A stretch of 46,575 bases of DNA from Bolinopsis microptera (Eukaryota; Ctenophora; Tentaculata; Lobata; Bolinopsidae), in assembly GCF_026151205.1 (NCBI RefSeq), contig NW_026971801.1, positions 1 to 46,575 of the forward strand, read 5' to 3'. The position numbers and the translations under genes were made by a program. How positions within the stretch are numbered: the first letter of the stretch is position 1; every line of letters starts with the position of its first letter. Below, piece by piece: positions 9,291-19,982 of the stretch. Under the pieces are notes generated by a model. That model did no database searches, was not told the origin of the DNA, and was given only the letters and a program-made list of their open reading frames with translations.

Positions 9291-9341
9291 CGGACAGATG
9301 TCACTGTCGGACAGGAGTCGTTCTTGGCGACATCTGTCCGA
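9291..9341. repeat. Inverted and degenerate 17-mer copies inside the left end
   Basis: After the terminal array, the same monomer recurs in opposite orientation at about 9291-9303 and 9304-9320 (the second with a GGAGTCG variant). It then appears again in the original orientation at about 9328-9341. The left end can therefore fold back on itself. Confidence 0.7.
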
Positions 9342-9574
9342 GTTTCGGATCATATTGTAATTTCAGTTCACATTCGTATTTCACAAGCTCACGGGTAATC
9401 TCGTGACGTTGCTCCCATTGTTCGAATGCTGATGTGATCCATTGAGATCTGATCCATCGATACGTGATTGACTATTTGAGGACAGGATTGTGCTAGCCGT
9501 AGTGCCGTACACTGTCGATCACATCACAGGACACAGCCTACATGAGTACATATAGGACAGCGGCCTTATGGTGA

Positions 9575-10064
9575 TCAGTTATCGCAATCCACAAAATCAA
9601 CCAATCTTCAGTAAACAGACCCAGATCTGCAGCAAACAGACCCGAGAAATCTGGAAACTCTATCCATTCCTGCAAACTACATCCTCTCTACCGACAACAG
9701 TCCAATGATGCTCTGGGACTCTGGATGGGACGAACAGAAGTTCGTCGATCTTTCCTCTGGGGGACTCCTAAGAACGCAGATCATATGGCGGACGCGGAGC
9801 ATTGGGTAGTCGACGGTACCTTCAAATCCGCACCTAATCTCTTCAATCAGCTCTTCACAGTCCACGGACTCTTCCCTGATGGCTGGCACCTCCCCATCTT
9901 CTATGGACTGATCATTCCTGGAAAATCGACGACCCTCTACCGCAACATGTTCGAGGAGATAAACACCTGGGCTTCTTGGGCCTTGGGGCTACCAACCACA
10001 ATCCATCCTCATGGACTACGAGCTCGCCATTCACAACGCAGTTGCTTCATGCCTGCCTGCCTAG
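9575..10064 (+). pseudogene. Frameshifted MULE transposase fragment
   Basis: The first frame is open from 9575 to a stop at 10075 and includes EHWVVDGTFKSAPNLFNQLF. That is the first catalytic-Asp block of MULE transposases, followed by VHGLF and a PIFYGLI stretch and a KSTTLYRNMF block. Homology moves to the +1 frame near 9978-9990, where YQPQSILMDYELAIHNAVAS carries the second acidic motif (MDYE) and runs to TAG at 10062-10064. An indel therefore separates the two motifs, and the C-terminal half with the third catalytic residue is absent. The first frame has no convincing start. Family knowledge: these enzymes cut and paste elements using a DDE active site. This copy should be inactive. Confidence 0.75.
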
Positions 10065-10250
10065 GTCGGAAATAAACTAGTAGTAAACTATGGCTCAAAT
10101 CATATCTCAAATTGGCAATGTTGCGTATACAAATTTGCAAGTAACAGTTCAGATCATGTCTCTAATTGGAAATATTGTGTCGTATTGAAATCAGATCACA
10201 ATTTCGGACAGATGTCGTTTTTTTCTGGTACCCTTAGTCGGACAGATGTC

Positions 10251-10292
10251 GCTGTCGGACAGATGTCGCTGTCGGACAGGAGTCGTGTTACC
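10251..10292 (-). repeat. Right terminal inverted repeat of MULE
   Basis: Read on the minus strand it begins GGTAACACGACTCC and continues into the same tandem 17-mer array as the left end. Plus-strand 10237-10285 holds about three monomers, the outermost a GGAGTCG variant like the one at 9304-9320. A further single copy lies at about 10204-10217. Confidence 0.85.
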
Positions 10293-10301
10293 CATTTTGA
10301 G
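10293..10301. repeat. Right 9 bp target-site duplication (CATTTTGAG)
   Basis: Exact copy of 9226-9234, adjacent to the right end of the MULE. Confidence 0.85.
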
Positions 10302-11161
10302 ATACACAGTGTTCTTAGAAAGGCGAAAGCTTGATATTTACTAAATTTAAGTACCTTAAAAAGCTTCAATAATGATCGAAATCGAATCAATAAATGATAA
10401 TCGCTCATAATAATCAAAAATTTGGTGCCAAAATATCAATAAGCTTTCTCAAAGATACAAACAACGACATTTCATAGCAATTCTAGTGTGAACGAGATCG
10501 ATGTGGCTGTCAAGCAGCAAAATTTCCGTGTTTGAGGTAACGCAATTAGGCCCCTCCTCTGGATATGCGGGGTAATATGATGTAATTTTCGCATTAGCGT
10601 AGCAGTACAATTCATAACAGCAGATCTGGCTGCTTTCCAAAACTACTAATTTCTCAGGCGGGCACCTTTAAGGAATAATAACATTTTGCCAATTGTTTGA
10701 ACCACGAGGAATTAATTAAAAATTCATTCGCATAATCGTTATTTTGACTTTTTCATTGTTTTGACAAGAACTAAACATGCATTGATCACGTAATACGTTA
10801 GCTAGAATCATATACCGCCTTGTAACCGCCTTATCACGGATAGTCTTAGATTATTTGTAAAACTGATTGAATTAATCCCAGAACTCTACTTCAAATAATA
10901 TTACAGTTCATGTAAATAAAATCGTCTGATTTACTGCAGTTAAATTAGTTTGACGCGAAATTTCACATTTTATTAGCGATATTAGCATAACCGTGTCACT
11001 TTGCCGGTCGAAATAAGTATGATTGAAGCTGCCTGCCTTATGGTATCTGTCACCGATGGAATATTTCCGTTAGATTGAAGCTAACTTACCTAAAAGGGTA
11101 AAATGTAGTAACTCATCAGTATATTACGTTAAATTATCTCGCTCACGAGAATCGCCCTGTC
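10302..11161. other. Intergenic; no gene seen
   Basis: AT-rich, well-resolved sequence with stop codons in all frames and no recognisable domain, RNA gene or repeat. A minus-strand frame of 63 codons at 10640-10449 shows no family resemblance. Confidence 0.5.
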
Positions 11162-11320
11162 TTTGCTCGTCACATTAGTGTCCATCTTGTTACTGAATAC
11201 TCTCCCTCTCCCTCTCCCTTTGCTCGTCACATAAGTGTCCATCTTGTTACTGAATACTCCCTCTCCCTCAGCTCTCCCTCTCCCTCTCCTTCCCCCTCTC
11301 CCTCTCCCTCCCCAGTTACT
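11162..11320. repeat. Duplicated 40 bp unit with (CCCTCT)n microsatellite
   Basis: A 40 bp unit beginning TTTGCTCGTCACAT occurs at 11162-11201 and again at 11219-11258, with one T/A difference. Each copy is followed by CCCTCT hexamer repeats, and a longer impure CCCTCT tract extends to about 11320. The period is 57 bp. The pattern suggests slippage or unequal exchange within the hexamer tract that carried the adjacent unit along. Confidence 0.85.
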
Positions 11321-11505
11321 CCACTCCTAGATAAAGGTTTAAACTAACACCCCAGTTTTATGGTTTTGCTGTTTTTTGGTTGTGAATGCTCTTTAGACGT
11401 TTCCTTCTGAACGATATCTTGACGTCAGGAGTTGAAAACTTCGGGAGATGATCGAGTTTGACATTTTATAATTTATGCTCAGTTAACTGAACTCATAAGT
11501 GGTCG
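11321..11505. other. Intergenic; nothing recognised
   Basis: Ordinary AT-rich sequence between two simple repeats, without a coding or RNA signal. Confidence 0.4.
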
Positions 11506-11553
11506 TTCACATAATGACATATTCACATAATGACATATTCACATAATCACATA
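11506..11553. repeat. Three tandem copies of a 16 bp unit
   Basis: TTCACATAATGACATA is repeated at 11506-11521 and 11522-11537, with a third copy at 11538-11553 differing by one base (G to C). This is a short minisatellite. Confidence 0.85.
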
Positions 11554-12440
11554 TGCATTGAGAGGGATGGAGGGGTTGACCGCCATATTGAGCTTATCCC
11601 AATGTCTCACCACGCAATTCTATGTCAGATTCTTTGCCACACTGTACAAAATCCCATTTTTAACAGCTGTTGAGCGTTGAACCCCTTTCAACTGGCGGGA
11701 CACAGGTTTGTCGTATGATCTTATTTTAGGTCATCTGAACTTCAAATTTTGTTTGTTTGTTAGCTACCATCACGTGATCAAGACGAGGAGGTTAATAAAC
11801 GAGGAGAAACTGTTTTTTCTCGTCTAAACTTCAATCACCTTTTCAAAACAAATTGTCCGTGGGATTCGCATTATCATGTACCAAGTTTGTACTTTTATTT
11901 TCGGATTTTGGTCAAATCCGGTATTTGGGGTGACGAATTTGACATTATTGAAAAGTTGAAAACTGAATTTTGCAACCAAAGACCATTTCATTACAAGTTG
12001 AAATTCTTCACTTTGTCAACTTCTTTTCGGGCTGCTTATTGCAATTGATCTTTAAAGTTAATTGTATTGCTTTTTTTGTTTAAAACATAACGTGTACTAG
12101 TGTAGGCTCAATAATCTAGTACAATAGACCATCGATTGACTGGGTATCAGTTTACTGGACGCCTTTATTAACCATGAAATATGTATTTCTGTCAAAATTA
12201 CCTGAAAATTGAGCGTCAACTGTAAATTTAGCTTAATCGTTAATATTCTACACGATTAGATAGTTTAATCTCTCTGATGTGACTGCTATTGCTTGAATTT
12301 CATATTAATATAATCTTCTAGTAAATCAAACTCTCCCGACGAATTTGTCTTACAAATTAATTCAGAATATGCTCATTACTCATTCTGCATTAAGTCGCAT
12401 CTCCAATTAAATGATATAAATCAAAAGGTTCATCAACATT
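11554..12440. other. Intergenic; no gene seen
   Basis: Well-resolved sequence without a long frame or recognisable domain on either strand. No transposon ends were found. Confidence 0.4.
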
Positions 12441-12476
12441 TTATTATATAATAATATGTAATAATATGTAATATTG
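12441..12476. repeat. AT-rich 10 bp direct repeat
   Basis: ATAATATGTA is repeated in tandem at 12451-12460 and 12461-12470, within an AT-only flank. Very short and probably neutral. Confidence 0.6.
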
Positions 12477-13740
12477 ATTTGCGATTATATTGAATAAATA
12501 GATTAACAAGCTTAACTCTTATAACGATAGTTCAATATAGCCTGTTAGGGATAACAGATGATTGATGTATTAAATATTCTGAACTGGAAGCTGAACTTAA
12601 TGTTTCTGTAATCTGTAGTCTGTACCTCTTAAAGTTAGCCTTATTTGCTGACAAACCCTTATTGAAAGTTTATATAACCTGTCAGTTGTGTCTTTAACGT
12701 CTCTAAATTATAGAGTTAGCCCTCCGTTTAATAGAAGCAGTTTAGACGTTTAGTGTATGGGCTAGAATCATCTCTACAATCAAATGTGTTGCGCACAGTA
12801 CAATCCAGAATATTATTCATAACAAGTAACAACCTTGTCTGGTTGGTTTGATGATGCAAATATCAATGAGTAAATACTTAATATAGGTAGTTGACCTTCA
12901 CAAAATTTACATAAAACATATAATAAATTTTAAGTAATATAGTATGAAATTGTTATTTAATGCTATATACTAGCTGGGCTCTCAGTCTGTCTGTGTGGTA
13001 TGTGGTTCTAGAACCACCGAGTTTAGAGATCAAAGTCTTAATTTTGCTTTAAGTTCGATAATTACAGTGTTCAGAGTGGATCACATTATCGTTATGCAGC
13101 TCCTGAATGAGTAAGAGCCTTGGAATACTTGGTCTCGACTTTGTTTCAGATTCTGTATATATAATGCGCTAAATTTTAACAGCGACAGAAGATCAATAAG
13201 CTCTTCAATCATTCCAATCATTCCCCAATCTGAAGAAGAAGTGGATGTTAAGCCCTGAAATTTGTAACACAGAGCATCATAGCACATGCCTTGCGAAGTT
13301 TAAAGTCGTTAGGTTAAAGCCGAAGCGAGTTAACAAAAATCACTTAGTCACCTTTTTGTTTTGGAACACCCAAACCTTTGGAAACATTTGTCTTCCTCGA
13401 CAACTCCCGTTTTTTTTTCAATTTGTCTTGGTTATACAATATAAATTTATGCTTCGAAATGGATAATGGGTATCTTACATATTCTTCTGAATGACCAGAT
13501 CAGCGAGCGAGAATTACTATATCTTTCCATAATTCTTAATCATTACGTAAATAAAGTGCACTTAAGTACATACGGCAAAATACATCTTGTTCGTAAATCG
13601 TACGAGGGATAGTAAAGATACCATTTACAACTTTCTAGAGTTTGATTAATTGACGATGATTGATTTGTCTGGGCATCGTGATTAATTTGCCCACATATTC
13701 TGGCCACATACACTTTCATACCGCACTCCATTTTATGTCT
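12477..13740. other. Intergenic; no gene seen
   Basis: AT-rich sequence. Plus- and minus-strand frames of 60 to 75 codons (for example 13287-13081 minus and 13245-13466 plus) overlap one another and resemble no family, so they look like chance frames. Confidence 0.45.
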
Positions 13741-14060
13741 TGATCTCTACCTTTCTAGGATCTGTGTCTTTTTGGTTGATCATGTCACTGTACTGACCTT
13801 TATTATACCTACATATTGTATTGTATATGTTTTCTGCTTCTACTTAGTTGAGTGTGGTTTACAATAAAAGATGTTTTAATTTTGTCTAGATGCCTTTTAT
13901 TTATGTCTATGACATGGTTAACCACCTTCCTTGAGTTGTTGGTTAATCATATGAGCTGGATATAAATACCTCATTCCATTTCATCTCGTCTCATAGATAA
14001 GATAGTACTTTGTTAGTTACTACAGTTTAGTTTATTATCGTTGGCGCCTACCATTTGTAC
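13741..14060 (+). other. Possible solo LTR remnant or promoter-like stretch
   Basis: This stretch has an AATAAA at about 13863, a TATA-like TATAAATA at 13961-13968, and TGGCGCC at 14042-14048. TGGCGCC is the usual first seven bases of a tRNA primer-binding site in many LTR retrotransposons. A canonical CA end before the TGGCGCC is not present, no second LTR was found, and no gag/pol frame follows. A chance combination is the main alternative. Confidence 0.2.
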
Positions 14061-16004
14061 GTATCTCCTGCCTGGTCATACATTTTAAAATAGCTTGTTT
14101 CTTAAAGACGATATATCTTGTAGTTATTTTCCTTCATTAACTTATTAGACAGTCCATTGTTGTCCCAGCCCACTGTTGCTCAGCCTCAACAAATTACACT
14201 CAACTCTTATGTGCTAAATATTGTCTCTAAGAAACGCCTGTTATCCCTCTTCAGCCATCTAATATAATGCTTAAAGTTTTTCATATGCTTTAAATGGTAC
14301 AATCAAATCTCATTAGATGTGTTCACCCAAAAGTTTATAATTTGATATGGTAGTGTGCAAAGAACATATTATGCAGATAACATGTCCTGGGAGTGTAGAG
14401 TGTAGAATGACTACACCACGTGTAACCACTCAAGGCTCATCTTTCACTTCTAACTGCTGTTGTTGCTATTTGCACAGTGCTTATATTTCTCTGAATACTC
14501 ACGACCTTGTGACACTGAGCATCGGGAATTATTGTGGCTCTGGTCTTTTACCATTTATGCGATTATACCCCTTAATTTTGAACTTAAACTTTTAACTTCT
14601 CATCAGCTCAGCGTTTAACGCCAGCTTTCTCGTCATATGACGACCCGAAATTCCTTTATACTGCTTGTTCGTCGCCTGTTAAACACCTGGGCGTAGGAGA
14701 ATAATCAATTCATGGCTCCATGTCTGGCTGCGTTCCCGACTAAATACTTGAAAAGTTTGCATATTTGAATTTAAATTATTTCCCAGGTTAGCTCCCAGAG
14801 TCTCAGGGTTGCACGCTCTCTTTAATTCTTGGCACATACTTAGCACTCCTTGTCGCTCATTAAACTCCAATAGTTTCGTTATCAATCATATGTGTGTGTG
14901 TGTATAGTGTTGTAGTATGGCACCTCAATATTAGATATAAATAAATATTGAATATTAAAGTCTGTAGTATGTGCCGCCCCAACATCGTCATGCAGTTAAC
15001 CGAGGTATTGGTCGAGGTGACGTTTGTACAGAAGATTGTTTAGTCGCTAATCAAGCTATAAATAAAGGATTGCTCGTATATCACATGAACCAGGCTACGT
15101 GGGTGCCGTTTTTGAAAAGTTTAAGCTAGTTTAATTTCTACACGATAGCTATGGGGTATGAGGGTCTAAAATGGCCGACATTTGGCGTACAAAACATGTG
15201 AGCAACCTTAATTCCATCTGGTATCCCAGCATAATAATGTAGTCACTAGTCAAGCTGTTTAAAATTTTGATATCTTAACTACAATCTTAAATGCTTTCTC
15301 CCAGATCATTTGCAATGAACGGAAACACAATTTTAATAACGCAGCACTTCGTGACGTGCTATAAGTTCCAACTAGCACTAATTGTTTATCCAGAACCTGA
15401 CAGGTGAACTACTGCACAACCCGCTCAGAGCAGGATCCCACTTTATATATTTTACAGCAGCTGCTACTACATTGCATTAGTACGCAGTTTATTATAATGT
15501 ACAACATTTCATCACTTACGCGGTTGATGTACGCTGTTTCAGCTCTGTTGTTGGAGACAACAGATCTCGTATTATATAGTTTCAGACTCGCAAGCTTGAA
15601 TTATTATACCTTTATTGGATACGACATGGTCGTATATAATATTATGATTATTAACAATATGTAAGATTTACTTGAATTTCAAGCAAAGTAAATATCGTCC
15701 TTTATAATAGGTTATAAGTTTGAAACAGTTGTTAATTTTTCAAGTTGCAATTGCTTGGTCTGTTGCTTGAAATTCGTTCACGTGTCTGTTAAACATTGTA
15801 ATAATCCGGTGAAATTACAAAATACTTTCGCTAATTGGACAGCGAATGTTCAAATTACTTTGTTCCAGTCTAAGGTATGAACCGTCGTATGGTGATGCAC
15901 TGCCGTGCTGCCTTCCAAACAAGTTTATGTTTTAGTGCATTATTCTCTAGTGCATTTTATGTTACAATGCAAAAACCACTTTACGCGGAGATTAACTGCA
16001 CAAT
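14061..16004. other. Intergenic; no gene seen apart from a (TG)6 tract
   Basis: Well-resolved sequence with only short, family-less frames, the longest being 86 codons at 15404-15664 and 82 codons at 14347-14595. A (TG)6 microsatellite lies at 14891-14902. No RNA gene or transposon was recognised. Confidence 0.45.
14891..14902. repeat. (TG)6 microsatellite
   Basis: Six TG units in a row, flanked by AT-rich sequence. Confidence 0.8.
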
Positions 16005-16029
16005 AATTTTAAAACACTGTTTTAAAATT
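16005..16029. repeat. 25 bp near-perfect palindrome at the quality boundary
   Basis: AATTTTAAAACA (16005-16016) and TGTTTTAAAATT (16018-16029) are perfect 12 bp inverted arms around a single C. Sequence quality falls within about 50 to 100 bp to the right. Confidence 0.8.
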
Positions 16030-19000
16030 TGGAGGGCATCTGGTTGTACATTGGCTCAAAACAATTGTGTTTAACTGGGCATACGTTGTTCTTAAAGTTC
16101 TATTATTTTTGTTTTGTGGATTCAAATCTTTTGGTAATGGTTCACGAAGCTGTAGGGGAGTTTTCCCATGTCAGGAAATTTTTGGTTATTAAGGGGGGTT
16201 TTGGATTGAGTTCCACTTTGTTCCTTCGAGGTTCATTCTTTTGGGTTGCATATTTTCAGATTTATCATTCCAAGGGTTTGTTATGTTTCTACCAAGGACT
16301 GGTTTTTTAAACATGGGGATATATGGATTCTGGTATTACAGGAGTGGGCTATCTTTTTTTAGGCCCACCCGCTGTTTCTTGGAATAGTTAATTCCGTTGT
16401 GTGGCATTCTGCTGTGTTTTTGTCCTCTTTACCAGTTGCATCGAAAAATTTCGTGATGCCTCTTCGATTCCTTTTGAAGCAGGCTTGGGGGGGGGATCTG
16501 GCACACCAGGGCGTCCCGTGTGAATTATTTTTATATTAATGGGGCCTAAGCTTTTGTATAAGAAAAAAATCGTTTCCACCAGGCCGATTTAAATTGTTCA
16601 CCAGTTGGATAGAAGAATAGGCCGAGTGCCCTGGCGTGAGGCATGTTCCTTTTTCGGGGGTGGGATCTGGGGTTGTGGCCTTTGGGTTTTTCTTTCTAGG
16701 GGTCGGATTTTTTTTTTTTTTAGTTCTTTTCTCGTTAACTAGGTTTGCTATAGCTATGTTTGTTATTTCATGTGATTCAGATTCGGTCCGGGCCCCTGGT
16801 GAGCCCAAATCGAAGGTCATTGGGGACCATACCTTTGTTTTACACGTGCAAATAACACATGTGCGCCATTGCCAGGCTGTGATTTTGGCAAGCTTTTGTT
16901 ATATACCCACTTGTACTTTGTTTCAATTTTTGCAAAGTTATTTTTTGCTGCCCCAGTCTTTGGCTGCTTGGCCCTGTACAAACTTATTTCCAAAACAAAG
17001 GGGGGATAAACCTTTTAAATAACCCGGCCCATATCCAAAATTTCCCGCATTCCTCGCATTTCTTTGAGAATGTAGGCGTAAAATTTTTTTTAATATAGTA
17101 GAAAATTTTTGGACATAATAGTTAGGAAATTTCGGAGGAAGGGCCAATCTTCTGTGGTATTTTTCGAATAAGATTCAGTTAGGGATAACTTTAAGTGGGA
17201 AAAAAGCGCACCACTAAAAGGTTGCTGGGACCGTGATTTTATATATTGGTCTGCAGCAGGGGGGACCCTCAAAGGGATTTTCGCTGGGCGGGATTTTGGC
17301 CATTAATTATCACGCTCCCGATTTTTCTTACCGCGATATTTCTAGTTCGCCAGGTATTTTAATTACTTATAACTATTAACATTTAATAATTTTTGGGTCC
17401 GGCGGTGGATATGGGGGAAATTTCGCGTGTTCGTTACATTGCCCGCGGATAATCCTTTTGGACCTGTTTCTGCCCAAGTCAAGGGACGTTTCACTGATGG
17501 ATTTGCCAGTCTAATCATTATTTTCGTTTCACACTGATACCAATTAGTTTGGGGTTTGCCTTATTAGGCTTTACAAAAATCTGTGCATCAAATTGAAAAA
17601 CCACTATACCCAGGATGCTAAATTTTTGGGGCATTTTTTTTACTCGCGCGGTGCTCGGACATAGTTGGTCATTATTTACTTTATTTAAAACATTTTACAT
17701 ATTCTAACTTATCTTTGTCTTTTGATGGATAAAAACCGGATTGTCTACAGGTGGTCTCCCCGATTATTCTTGTATTGGCCAAGCAGGTGAGCCATATTTA
17801 CACAACACGTGTTCTTTTCATTGTAGGTCGTTATTCACACAACGGCTAACATTGCCACCACCCAGCCCAAATTTTCGGTGTGGCGTGAGATTATAATCCT
17901 GATATCAATAACATGGGCGTTTTTTTCTTTAAACTTTAAAAATCTGTTTTGACGTTGATGCTTAGATGGAATTGGGCGTGGGGGGGGGAATCTTGGGTGG
18001 GGACTTTTTTCTATCGTTTTTTCTTTTTTTTAGTCCGCTCTGCCCGCTTGCTTTTGTTGCTTTTACCATTTGGGTTGTGGATAATCTTCCGCTTAATCAT
18101 GAAATCTCCCAAAGTTCAAAAGGTCTTAATCCGAAGGTCCATTTGCCGGGGTTTATGCAAAATGAAGTTGTACTCGAGCCGATTATCTAATAGTTCCATT
18201 TTAAGGGAGGTGGGTTTCAACCCACGGGCGCATTTCAGCCCTTTGGAAATTCATTTACCGAATTCAACATAAGTTGAGGTAGCTTATTACAAATTATGGA
18301 CTTTTTTAATCGGGTTGGATGTGGGTCTAATTTTCATTTTTTGGGACCATGAAATTATCTTTACCATGCCTGGTTCCTGTGATCCTCTTTGTTGTAGGTT
18401 TCACACTTTTGCGAAAATTATAAAAATTTCTTGGATTGATCTTGGACTCAGAAGCCCTTTTTTTTTTATAAAAAAAAAACTGATCAAAAGGGATGGCTTT
18501 CTCAATTGTGTATGAGGGGCCCAAAATTGACAAATCCCAGTATTGTATCGGTTAAATACATCGCATGTAACCTGTTTTCAAGGGGAATAAGGGCACGGTG
18601 GTTACAATAATCTCTAAATGTAACGTCAAATTTACATTGGAACCCAATACATGATAAGGGGATTGACATGGAAGTGTGCAAATAAGATGCGCACCCAAAA
18701 TTAGGGCTGAATTGGGGCCCCCATCCTCCATGGCTGAGGGTGGGTGAAAGGCTTGTTCCAAACAGGTTGCTACGGAAGAATGGCCAAAGAAAACACCCAC
18801 TCCTTTTCTAAAAACCCACCCATGGTGGGGAATGGGGGGGCGGCTATTAGATAACTTATGGGCAATTAAAATATCCCAATGTTATCGGGGTCTTTCCCAT
18901 GGCCAAGTTTTTTGAGAAATGGCCTTATTTCCATCAATGTTTTGTTGTTTGTACGGTTAATTTCAATTTTGCATATATTGTAATAATTTTTGTCAGGAGT

Positions 19001-19925
19001 CTGGAGTTTCAAAAGGAAACAATTTAATTTTAGTATATTGAGTTGATGGTCTGAATTCGGTTCTTCTAACAAACATGGGGCTTTATTTGCAACTTATGGC
19101 ATTCTTTGTTTTGGCGGTTTCCTATCTTATTTAAATTTGTTCAATTTACTTAAATAGGAATTATTATATTTTTGGGAAAAAATTTTTTTTTAAAATTTTC
19201 CTGTTTCTGAATAATTTTGGTCTTTCATTACATTGCTTTTCTTCTCTCCAAATATTCCTTTAAAAACCTGTATTTGTTTTATATAAAGCTTTGGAATAGC
19301 CAGGGTATAATGTAATTGGGGAGTAGATGAGGAAAAAACTTCTTTTTAGCCAATTTGATAATAACTCTTGATACTTGCCATTTGGCTAGTCTTCCTATTT
19401 TCGTGCTTTAGGTTTATGGCCATGTGTTTAGCGGTTTCCTTGAATCCAGTGGGGAGACAAAGTATCCCAATTATTACAAAATTGATAATCAGATAATAAA
19501 AGAATAGTAATGGCGTAAATACTTCACGTTCTCCATTGTCAGATTTTGTTTCACCGGGAGCCATAATTCTAGTTTAAAATTTTGTCCTAAAATTTTTTCG
19601 GGGGGTCTTCCGCCCCCCAAAAGATAACCTATGCGGATTTTCTAATTAAAAAAATGGCCTTCCGGGGCCCTAAAAAAAGTTTTTAAATATTGAGAAATTT
19701 CTGGGATAGTTCCGCCATGGTAAAAAAAATTCTTTGGAACCGCCCGCAGGGAATACCATATTGTGGGGATCTTTTTATTTGCGGCAGCCGAAAAGCAGTG
19801 GGGCCAACAGGAAAACGAAAAAAATTGTTAAATGTAGGGTTTAATAGTACCAAATATAAATTTTTTGGGAAATGGGGGGGGGCTATACCCAGCCCCCCAC
19901 CGCGGCTCCCACAACCCAGTTGTGT

Positions 19926-19982
19926 CTCCCCCCCCCTCCCCCCAACCCTCCCTCCCCCCCCCCCTCCACCCCCCTCCCCTCA
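19926..19982. repeat. C-rich polypyrimidine tract
   Basis: About 57 bases that are almost entirely C and T, apart from a few A, with C runs up to 12. This could be a real CCT-type microsatellite with inflated run lengths. Confidence 0.7.

Larger units (their letters stand above)
9235..10292. mobile_element. Non-autonomous Mutator-like (MULE) DNA transposon
   Basis: The 1,058 bp element is bounded by a perfect 9 bp direct repeat. Its ends, read inward, align base for base: 35 of the first 42 positions match, including 29 in a row from position 14. The ends are built from a 17 bp monomer, CGACATCTGTCCGACAG, in tandem. The interior contains a MULE-family transposase remnant with a DGTFK motif, frameshifted and truncated after the second acidic motif, so the copy cannot encode its own transposase. 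It inserted about 340 bp upstream of the THAP start codon. The exact duplication suggests the insertion is fairly young, although the coding part is decayed. This could be a deletion derivative inherited in that state. Confidence 0.85.

Noticed and set aside
9165-9406. Short frames reading through the MULE left terminal repeat on both strands, with SDSDICP-type repeats
   Set aside because: The repeated peptides simply reflect the 17 bp tandem array in translation.
10196-10417. 73-codon minus-strand frame at the MULE right end
   Set aside because: It is created by the terminal repeat array and its flank; no domain.
16636-17022. 128-codon plus-strand frame as a membrane protein
   Set aside because: Its hydrophobic stretch is made of poly-T (Phe) and poly-G (Gly) codons, it resembles no family, and it lies in the unreliable region.
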